Shown here: piece by piece, positions 10,414 to 20,100 of the stretch
Numbering within the stretch: position 1 is the first letter of the stretch
Layout: every line of letters begins with the position of its first letter
Source: Apostichopus californicus
Lineage: Eukaryota; Echinodermata; Holothuroidea; Aspidochirotida; Stichopodidae
Direction of reading: 5' to 3'
Assembly: GCA_020650975.1 (NCBI GenBank)
Contig: JAIPMN010009902.1
Span: forward strand, 1 to 21,867
DNA length: 21,867 bases
Program-made: the position numbers and the translations under genes
The notes under the pieces: model-generated
Told to the model about the DNA's origin: nothing
Databases searched by the model: none
The model's input: the letters and a program-made list of their open reading frames with translations, nothing else

Positions 10414-13194
10414 TCGCTTCAGTCTCCTACGCCTATGTAGATAGCACACAAGTTCGATGTATAACTTATATTAACCAGACAGCAAAACTGCAGTATGGGT
10501 TCAATGATGTAATATGATAATCTTATATGAATGGGACACACTAGGCTTTAGTGTATAGCCAGGGTGAACAACATACATTAAGGAGGCGCCCGGGCGAATT
10601 TACCCCCTGGTCCCCAAAAGTTTGCGTCTGGTTTGCCTCTAAAACATCTAACTAGGTTAATTTACGTAAACAGCGCCTGGTCATTCCCCAACGTTACTAC
10701 ATCCAAACCTGAAGTTTGTATTTGGCACTGAATCTAAGACGGAAAACTTCAACAGCGGAAGCAAAGATATTATACCGACTATTCACAATGATATCGTCCA
10801 TTTCAATAAATTAATCATGTACAACGGCACAACTTTTCATTACACACATTTATGCACACACACGCACGCATACACAAAGATATCCGCCTGCATGACTACG
10901 AAGGTTACGATTATCATCGGATGATCGAAACGAAAAAGTATACGTTTAGGCACAAATTTAACTGTGGTGTACTGCAGGCCGTTAAAAACAAAACACTGCT
11001 ATCAGTCCAGGCTGTGTTCCTATAACACTTGAAAAATCAACCTTGTAACAGCTGATATTTGATTTGTTAAAGTGATAGGAATATAAAGACAACTAAGTCA
11101 GTTACTCAGATGAGACACAAAACTCGATGGCAAAATCGTAAGAGATTTATCGTCTCAAAGGACGTCTTTACAATGCATTTCAAATTTTTCAACGGTTAAT
11201 TGTGATGAATGCCATCGAAGCTTCCTCTATTGGTTATATGATGTACGTTAAAAGAAAACTTTTTCTTGTGAGTAATTAGAATTTATAAAGAAAGAAACAA
11301 GGGATCAATAACATTCACATGTCATCGTTCACTGTGGAGTCGACGCCATCATCATCTTAAAGGAGCGTTCCAGAGATGTTTCATATTTTAAAGGTGACTA
11401 TCTAAACTGGAAAAGCTATAGAAATTTTAAAGGCACTAAAAGCTTTCTTTTTTCAGCGTGTAGAAAGACTTACCAAGGGTATCCAATGCTCGCAAAATTC
11501 ATCCACACAGTTTAATATACTCCTGGTAACCAAAATCAGTCTTATTTCTTCTAAAAAAAAAATAAAGCATTGACTACTCTCCACTGCTTAAATTGCATGT
11601 GCTTACGTTGACTTGTTCTTACAGCGAAGAATAGAGAGCGATCCTGAAACCTGATAAACAGCAATTAAAAGGCGTTTAATAATCCCAACTGTTTTATTTT
11701 CATTCAAAATGCAATCAAGCAGTAAATTATGTATAATATCCCCAATCTGTGATTCTTCATATCAAAGAACCTTTATAGGCGTAAGAACAGAGGAACCTCA
11801 CCTCTCCCTCCTTATCCTCATACCCTACACTTTCGAAGGTGTTAGAACACGAATATGTATCCCCAACGTTTTTTACGTGCACCTAAGCATGCACTCCAAG
11901 GCGGAAGAACCATTCAATTGGAGCAACAGGTAGTTAATTGATCAAAATTGATCTTAGTTTTATCGGAATTTCGAGATAAGAAGGCAAACGCTTAACACAA
12001 CAGTATTTGAAACTACGTGCCACAATCTCAGAGTAAAAATTTGAAGTTGAAATTTGAGATGAAAGGTTAAAGTGTTAATTTATTGCAAATTTAATTGTCC
12101 ACATACATATATACATGCTTGATTCAATAAAATGAATACAATGTATGTGTTTTAGAAGCCTTCTGGTTTAAGTAAAAGTGAGAAGTAACAAAGTGCCATT
12201 CACACGACAACACAAAGTACGATACATTTACCGTTGTTTACCGCACTGTCATAACATTGCGCATTTCGACCTCATTATCATCGTAATCATATTTGGTGAG
12301 CCTTTCGTTGTGCCATAGGGTTAGGTTTTGAAAACGTTGAAAACAACATATGTCCTTTTATCCTTTAGTTTTTACCTCAATGTTTGTATTTTGATATTTG
12401 TAAAGTTTGTACGGCTATCCAACATTGATTGTCCTTGTTGTCATAGCAAAATGGTTCTCTAGCTTCATTTGACCTTGCTTTCTGGAAGCACAATTCTCTA
12501 TCGCCCGATACCTTGCTACCAAATGTGACTACCAAATGACTGAGACAGATTTGTTTCAAGGCACTTCAGTGTTTCCCTTTGGATTTATAGCAAACAACTC
12601 ACATATTGCTTGGAGCACTGGGCTGTGACTTTACGCAAAAGATCTGCGAGACAGCAGGTCCTTAACAATCAAGTTAAATGATATCGGGAAAAGGAATTAT
12701 GCCACAAAATTGCAACAATATTTTGAGGTTAGACCCGTGCTATTTCATCTTGGAATGCTAAACATAACTTGATATTAATTGGTACACCCATGATACCTAA
12801 AGGAACCAGTCAATTCAATGCTTTCCCCTTGGAGTTATACCAACTTCTGTTAATTTGGTCATGTTACCTCAGATATTTGACCTTTCATTCTTTAAACGTG
12901 TGGAAGACATACGTTCCCATCATCGGCACCTGCCTATTAAGGTTTAGGAAAATCTGCCCAGCCATTTAGGAGGCTTATCTGTCACAACTTAACAAATTGT
13001 GACGTAACCGAAACAAATATAAACCCACGTGCAGTCTTTCGCTTCACCCCCAATTTCGCCCTAACATGGGTACCTTTCCCCGAGACTCTAATAATATTAA
13101 TATTTACCATCGCAAACGTTGGTATGGCATCTGTGATAATGGCTTTAATGTCCAACCGATAACAATATGTCATCGACTTTCTAAAGTATCGATG

Positions 13195-13720
13195 AGATAA
13201 AGAGAAATTTGACAAAGTAATTTTCTTGAGTAGGATCAGAATCCAGGAGTTTGTAGTGTTGAGGGTTGCCGAGTAGTCTGTTGGCTACCTCTCTGTAGAA
13301 TTGTTTGCCCATAGCGACGATTACAGAACCCTTGTCGGCTGGCTTGATGACAATGTCAACGCGCTTCCGGAGTTCATTAATAGCCTGTCTCTCAGTTTGT
13401 TGAGATTGTCGCGGAAATATGGCGCAGAGGTTTGTGTTTTAACATCCTCTTCAATTGCCGAAATAAATTATTCAAGAGGCGCACAATGGGCCTTGGGCGG
13501 ATTCCACGAGCATTTTGGCTTAAAATTGGGATGCAAGTCGTAGGTTTGTTGCGTGGTGACGTAAGCGTAAGCGTTGATAGAACATATTTAGGTCAAGAGA
13601 AAGCTTCTGAGCGTTAACTTGTCGTGGTTTAGGGCAAAAATTTAGACCTTTGGAGGTTTGTTTCTCCTACCGAGAGTTGGTACTCAATGGTAACAACTGC
13701 ACTTTTGGTGTTGTTGTATG
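13195..13720 (-). mobile_element. Penelope-like retroelement fragment: N-terminal part of reverse transcriptase, frameshifted
   Basis: Read on the minus strand from high to low coordinates, the fragment shows GETNL and FLP/FCP near 13660, then LNMFYQRLRLR, then in another frame LHPNFKPKCSWNPPK, EEDVKTQTSAPYFRDNLNK, and in a third frame AINELRKRVDIVIKPADKGS with HYKLLDSDPTQENY. These blocks, in this order, are the region before and into the RT domain of Penelope-like elements. At least two frameshifts and an in-frame TAA after PLE (about 13490) kill it. No YADD-type motif or GIY-YIG domain follows downstream. The 122-codon plus-strand ORF at 13650-14018 partly overlaps this region as an antisense shadow. 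Confidence 0.75.
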
Positions 13721-14190
13721 CGGTCTGTATTTCTTTTGCGACGGAATATGCGAGACCTGGTTTTTTTTAGGTTTCAAGTTGGGTTCCACCAGAAGACTTA
13801 AATACCTCTCTTTGGGTGACATTATCCCTCTTCAATTTGTGAAATTGTCTTGGTATGTGAGAGGTTCAAGCATATTTTGGAGATGGAGTAAAGTTTTCAA
13901 ATATTCCCCAACTGATCTAACTAGAGGCCAGAGGCGTATGAAGGATTTGATAAGGGAATTTACCTGGGCTCAACTGAGTCATGTCTCCCGACTAAAGATA
14001 CGAGGTGGGGACCCATAAGCTCATTAATCAGATAATTGTAAGGATTTAGAATGAGAATTTTCAAGTGATTAACCACATTCTATTGTAGTAAAACTATTTC
14101 AAGTAGATATTTAGGGCATCATCTCCGACTATGTGTACTCGTCTTAGCTTCCATCAAAAAGGCAAAGAGGTAATTCTCTTCAGGTAACCA

Positions 14191-14201
14191 CCCCCCCCCC
14201 C
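14191..14201 (+). repeat. Poly-C tract (11 C)
   Basis: A run of eleven C followed by TCTCCCCCT. Confidence 0.95.
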
Positions 14202-14943
14202 TCTCCCCCTACACAAAAAAGACACAGTAGAATGTTTTTAATTAAGTAATTATATTGCTCCGACGATGCTTAATCAACCTTTTATCGTGTAGTGCAATAT
14301 ATTAATCAACGGAGGACGAAATTGTGGCAACAGAAGTGCTCTCTAATAATGTTTTCATTTTCCTCTGCAGACACTATGTCCCAAGCGAATAACAAATACG
14401 AGTTGATACACTAATATCTTAGGTGAACATATTGGACAGAACTCCATCAGTTTCTATTAACTATCTTTCTTACAATCGCACATATGAGAGGTAAAAACAC
14501 CATTTAGGAGCGATTACGTTCTTGAATATTGAAAACTTTTGATACCACTGGGTTGGAAGAGCTATACGTTTTATCCCGTCAGTGCGGTTCTTACTGCCAG
14601 TAGGCTTAATACCCGTGAAAGCTTATAACCTGATACCAACCTATGGTATCTCGCTCGAATGTTATTAATATGGCTAAAGTACATATTGTGAAATATCACT
14701 CTAGTCTATAGTAGCACTACCAATGAATGATCAGCACAAACAGATTAAAACAGAACCGACACTTCCATAATACATCCATGCTACCTTTGAGATATCACTG
14801 TTTCTACGGGCTAAAGCCAGAGATAGACAATGACGTTCTCGAGGTCTGATGGGCATCGACGGAATTTAAGCTACAAAATTACTTAACGTATAATGAAAAT
14901 TATAAAGTAATTCTAGACACCAAAATGAAGCCGCTTATCTATT

Positions 14944-14969
14944 AAAAGGAAAAGAAAAGAAAAGAAAGT
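14944..14969 (+). repeat. (AAAAG)n microsatellite
   Basis: About four copies of AAAAG with small interruptions. Confidence 0.85.
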
Positions 14970-15046
14970 AAATTTTCGATCATTCTTTTAACGGTTGTCT
15001 ATGAATATTTACAACTAGAATGAAGTATGGATAGCACCAAATGCTG

Positions 15047-15100
15047 GTTTGTTTTTTTTGTTTGGTTTGTTTTTCTTGTTTGTTTGTTTGTTTGTTTTTA
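15047..15100 (+). repeat. (TTTG)n microsatellite
   Basis: T-rich sequence with TTTG units. The cleanest block is at about 15076-15096. Confidence 0.9.
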
Positions 15101-16184
15101 TCTTTACAGGTTAGAAAACAAGATGGAAGAATGAGAAGTGATGATCATCGGTAACTAGCTACGTTTTGCCCTACAAAAATTCAGTAACGTAACATACATT
15201 AATTCAGTTGGCATATTTTCACCCAAAATATCCTTGTCTGCCATTACTCATTGGCTTATTGTCATTCGCTTCATCTACATAATAATTCTAAAAATATCAG
15301 ATAATCAGAAATTATGAAAAAAAAGAAAGATCGTCGATTAGTGGATTAATGAACTGAATAGCTACCATCACTGTTCCAAACATTTTAGCGTAACAGTACC
15401 CTCCACAACACAGATAGAACAACAAACAGAATAAACAAGAATAAGCAACAATAGTAATGTAGATGTGAATATCAGTGAAAAGCAGTGGAGCTTTTTTCCT
15501 GGCAGAGACATGAATAATAAATCCCTTTCACATATCATAAAGGTAATCCCACAACGCCTATCTACTCCACCCCCTACACCCCGAAATGTTCTCTCGTCTT
15601 CCTCTTCCTACTCTCATTCGCACATGAGAATGGTTATCTCATTCAATGGTGTTGACATATATTTTACATTCAAGGGGAAAAAAGAGTGAAAAGAAACATT
15701 GCTTGATGGTACCATAGTTTCAGTGACGATTACCTAGGTGCACATTTTACGTCACCGTGTTAACTTAGGACCATTTTATGACAATGAATATAAATACCAT
15801 TCAAATTGACATTCTATAACTGTCAAAAGATGGTTCATTGTTTAAAAATGGAAACCTTCTGAACAATTCTGCCAAATTTAGAAAATGAAGCGTTTATCCC
15901 CTTCAATACCAATGGAATAGATTGGAACATTAAAGGGAAAATTCAACATTCACAACATCAGAAATATATACAAGTTACTGAAGGAGAAGCATAAACGAAA
16001 GAAGCATTTTAACTAACAAGAAATTTACGCAATTAGACTAATTTCTCCCTATCTCTCACTACAAAAGGCATATTAAACAAAGCAAATGGTAGTAATATCA
16101 TTCATTTTTAAGGTTGATGTTACAGTACCAATTTAAAATTTCAAAAATTTATGGTAACGTTGCTATGAAGATTGTAGAAATAAT

Positions 16185-17165
16185 TCAATCAAACTCTCGA
16201 GGATCGAAATTTGCCATGTTTGCTGCTGCAGACCAAGCAGCATGTCGTGAACCGTCCATCTCAGGAGCATGCCTATTTGAAGAAAGGAGTGCATGGTTGC
16301 GTCCACCGATTTCTTCCTGACATTCAGGGCATTTGCCTGTTTCCGTTGCTCCTCCACATTCTCCGATGGCGTAGAAATGGCCATTGCGACACTTATACCA
16401 ATGTCCCGCCGAGAGACCCACGGCTTTAACTATCGTTTTCTTTTCTTCTTCAGAAACTCCAAGACCTGTTCCGTACTTTCGCATCTCTTGAAATTGATTC
16501 TTGACGAACTTTTGATAATCATCGGAGAAACGGAATCCATTGGTCAAGATCAAATGGATTTTCTTAAGAATGTCACTAACTTGTGGTGTTCGAGTTACTG
16601 AAACACGAAGTCGATCTTCCATTAGCTTGATGCAATAGGATATACGCTTTGATTCTCTATCCCAGTCTTCCGCATTCTGCTCACTAATGTAAGACAACTG
16701 ATCAAGCCACTTAAGAATGTCTTGAAAAATTCGGTCTAGTGTTTGCTTCCTTTCCAGATTGCCTTTTCGGTCTTTTATTCGTGTGGTCTTCCTTTTCTGT
16801 TCGCAAAGTTTCTTAAACATGTCCATTTTATAACCTAAGGAAGTCATTTGCGTCTCAGTCAAACAATGTTTTATTTGCGATTGAAAATTATCCACAAACG
16901 CCCTCGAAACAGAGCAGGTAAACGCACAGCTTGACACACGCTGCTCTTGAGAAAGAGCTAATGGAACACGGCGAATTTCGCTCACTGTTCCATCCCGCTC
17001 CAGAGACAGATCTTGAATTAGTTCTTCTCTTTTCTCCCTGATGTTTACAGGATCTCCAAGGATTTGTTTCTTTATTTCTTCCACATCGGCACGTACTTGC
17101 TTAATGACATTGCCGTAGCGCAAGTTCCTCCTGATTGGTGTTTTGCATTTTGGACAAACACGAAG
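16185..17165 (-). CDS. ZNFX1: ZNFX1-like terminal exon with RZ-type zinc finger
   Basis: The acceptor TTATTATTAG (AG at 17167-17166) opens the exon in phase 0, and TGA at 16187-16185 closes it after 326 residues. It starts LRVCPKCKTPIRRNLRYG, the CP-x-C...PIR-NLRYG signature that follows the LEDC linker in ZNFX1. A long charged, helical stretch follows (KREELIQDL through QDILKWLDQLSYISEQ). The RZ finger (genomic about 16260-16410) reads GHWYKCRNGHFYAIGECGG and then CPEC, with candidate Zn ligands His1583/Cys1587, His1591, Cys1598, Cys1607 and Cys1610. This is the same finger class found in the E3 ligase RNF213. The tail is GRNHALLSSN followed by about 30 poorly conserved-looking residues. Confidence 0.93.
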   Translation of the reverse strand, partial: LRVCPKCKTPIRRNLRYGNVIKQVRADVEEIKKQILGDPVNIREKREELIQDLSLERDGTVSEIRRVPLALSQEQRVSSCAFTCSVSRAFVDNFQSQIKHCLTETQMTSLGYKMDMFKKLCEQKRKTTRIKDRKGNLERKQTLDRIFQDILKWLDQLSYISEQNAEDWDRESKRISYCIKLMEDRLRVSVTRTPQVSDILKKIHLILTNGFRFSDDYQKFVKNQFQEMRKYGTGLGVSEEEKKTIVKAVGLSAGHWYKCRNGHFYAIGECGGATETGKCPECQEEIGGRNHALLSSNRHAPEMDGSRHAAWSAAANMANFDPREFD

Positions 17166-20100
17166 CTAATAATAAATGGAAAAAATATATTAATATTCAT
17201 TGTGCTAATTTATGAACTCTATCAGTTTTCTTGTTGGATTTTGTATGCATATACAAAATGCAAGATTGTTGTAATTGCATTACTGTATTGCCAGTAATAA
17301 CGTAATCAAGAGAACGCCACTTTCCAGTGACTAATTTCTCCTACTCTTTCGTCGACATGAAACAAACACAAAGTAAGATAGAACTCACCTGCACTGTAGT
17401 GTCTTCGTCGACGGTAGTTTGTTTCATCCACGTGTCTAAAGCTACCACTTCTATGATATGACTACAATCTTCCAAGAGTACAAACCTGCAAATAAATAAA
17501 TACGTTATACACTGAGCATGTATATACCGTACATGTGTTCGACTTGTGTGGTTAGGTTAGTATCACATTTTATGACTACGGTCATATCAAAGAGACAGAT
17601 TCAGTTCTTCGTAGGGAGCGCTTTTAAATCTAAACCAACCATTGAGAGGAAATTCGACAGTTTCCGACAACACCCGTAATAAAGATACGAAACGAAAGAT
17701 CAACATTTCTCCTATCTTTGACACTTGCATGCGTCTGTAGGATACAGGAAACTCAACTGATTATGAACGTGTGATTGGTTTACAGTTGCAAAATGTTGCT
17801 TACATATTTTGTTTGTTACATATATGTTTACATACAGACAGAAGCTATTGTGCCTCGTCATTAGCACTATTGCACATCATATTAAAAAAAAACAGGGCAA
17901 AAAAGGTAAGTAACAATAAAGTGAGCCGTTCCTGGATTCTTACAAAAAATAAAGCAAAACAGAACGAAATAAACGCACCTGGCATCGTCCTCGTCTTCAT
18001 TTCCGAAAAGCACTTCCGTCACCTCATCTTTATCACATATCCTGCATAACTTCGGACAAGTCTCTCCGCATACTCCGATACATTCATGTTTACAAGGTAA
18101 TATCTTTCTACATGGTTCATCGCAGGGAATTCGTTTGCAAGGTTTTCCACATGGTCTGCGACATTTACTATGTGCGCATCTCCATTCGCATACCTCTTGA
18201 CAGGGCGTACATATTTGACCGCATTTTCGGACGCACTTACTATGCTTACATCTATTTTCGCATTGCTTCACACAAGGAGGGCAATACTCGGTACAAGTTG
18301 ATTTGCATTCATGCCCGCAAACGAGTGTCCTTCCACAAGGTTGAACACAAGAAACATGTAGTCTTCCATGTTTACACTTGCCACATGTGCCTCCACATTT
18401 ATGACCACACTGCAATGTCTTATCACAAGGCTCGGGGCAATTGTCGTCCTTATTACCACATTCAGCTTTTCCTTTGTGTCCACACTTAAATCGTTTTACC
18501 ACCTTCTCCTTACAAACATCAGTACACTCTTCACTGCATTTTGTCTTGCATTGATGCCCGCATCTGAGTAACTTTCGACATTTCTCTAAACACTGTATGT
18601 TATGAGAGCTTTCTTCATGGCAATGGATTTCTTTTGTGTGGCCACAATCTAACAACTTGTTGATTTTGTAGTTGCATTCTTTGTCACAAGGTTGGTAGCA
18701 AAGCCTACTGCATTTATGATATAAGTCGCAAATTATTTTCGTGCACTGTTTTTTGCACTTAACATTAACGTGTTCCAAATCACGAGGATGACATACCATT
18801 GGGCAAACATGTCCACAATCAAGCCTTGTTTCGCACGGCTTCTTACACCCACCCTCCGGTACGGCCTTAAAATCTTTTGCAGCTTGAACTTCTGTAGTTT
18901 CTGTTGGATGATTTGCACATCGTAACATCATTTTGACCCCAAGGAAGCTTTTCATTGATAGATAGTCGGTAATCTTTTTCCACACATCGTTTTGTTCTGA
19001 AAGTAAGGTAAGGTTCCCCACGCAGTATAATCCGATCTTTGCTCTGGACAAAGCTACGCACACTCGGTTAGCTATCTTCAAAAATCCAATGTTACCTTTG
19101 TCATTGCTGCGAACGAGGGAAAGAAGAATTATATCATTCTCTTCACCTTGATATCTATCAACCGGACAAACCTTTACACTGCCGAACACAGACTTTGGCA
19201 TTAAGTTTTTAAAACACCAGATTTGCCCTGTATATGCGGTGAGTATTGTTATCTGGTCCGGACGATATTCCTGCTGTAAAAGGTAACGACACAGTCCGGT
19301 CAGAAATTCTGCCTCAAATTTGTTGGACTTACTACGATCATCTTGCTCGGCATTTTCGGCAAAGTTGTGATTCAAGAAAAACACATCTTTTTCGACTCCT
19401 CTGACATGATCGTAAGCTTTTACAGAGTCGTGGTCTTGTAAGTCTGGGTAAAATTCTTCATGAATCTTTAACAAATGAGATATCTCAGGTCGCATGCGAT
19501 GTTGCAGATTTAATCGATGTTTAGGGAAGTTATTTTTTATTAATCTTTCAAACAACGAAATGTCCAAGTGATAGCGTTTAGCAAGTTCGTACACAGTCGG
19601 ATTTGGACGAAGTTGTTGATGGTCTCCTATTAAAACAAGATGCTGGCAATTTTCAGTCAGGGAGGTCACAATGTGGGCCTCCAATACCTCAGCTGCCTCT
19701 TCTACAACAACTATTCTTGGTTGTGTCCGTTGAAGCAGATGGTGATATTTAGATGCACCAGTTGTTGTTAGGGCAATAATAGAAGCATCTTTGATGATCT
19801 CAACATCTTCTTCGACTCTCGCCTCACGCAGCAGTTTTGCTTGTTTTTCATATTTCTCTTGCAATGGAAATATTTTTGCTTGCATGCTTTCTTTGTGCAA
19901 GTGTACCCAGTGTCTATAAAGGTTCCATCTCTGTTTCATAGGGAGGTTCCAAACGTTTCCGACACGAGCTGCCCGTTCAAATGGCATGCGGTCAACTCTC
20001 CGCAGGTTATTGGCTACATATCTTTTTAATTTTCTTTTATTCATACCAGCCACCGCCCAACCTTCATTGTCGTTTGTATTGCTTCTGCGAGTAATATCGA

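Larger units (their letters stand above)
9793..13194. other. Intergenic, no gene recognised
   Basis: Apart from the G/C runs listed separately and a CA-rich patch (about 10851-10876), I find no repeat or coding signal. ORFs of up to about 77 codons (for example 11709-11933 plus, 12982-13215 minus) lack motifs. Confidence 0.55.
13741..16184. other. Non-coding region downstream of the ZNFX1-like stop
   Basis: The proximal part should hold the 3' UTR of the ZNFX1-like gene. By eye I find no AATAAA on the minus strand between 16184 and about 14240. The UTR may be long, may use a variant signal, or may contain another intron. Elsewhere there are simple repeats (14191-14201 poly-C, 14944-14969, 15047-15100) and AT-rich sequence without convincing coding potential on either strand. 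Confidence 0.5.

Noticed and set aside
11709-11933. 74-codon plus-strand ORF
   Set aside because: No domain, low-complexity hydrophobic and Ser-rich composition, and no splice or promoter context.
13650-14018. 122-codon plus-strand ORF
   Set aside because: Its lower-coordinate end is antisense to a recognisable Penelope-like RT region. The product has no motif, is dominated by F/W/G/R, and has no promoter or splice support.
17882-17978. C-terminal end of the long ORF as real coding sequence
   Set aside because: A donor at 17978 and the phase-matched exon at 17389-17485 encoding the conserved LEDC linker show this is intron.
18112-18489. 125-codon plus-strand ORF with many Cys/His codons
   Set aside because: It is the antisense of the NFX1 finger array. 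Its composition simply mirrors TGC/CAC-rich coding on the other strand.
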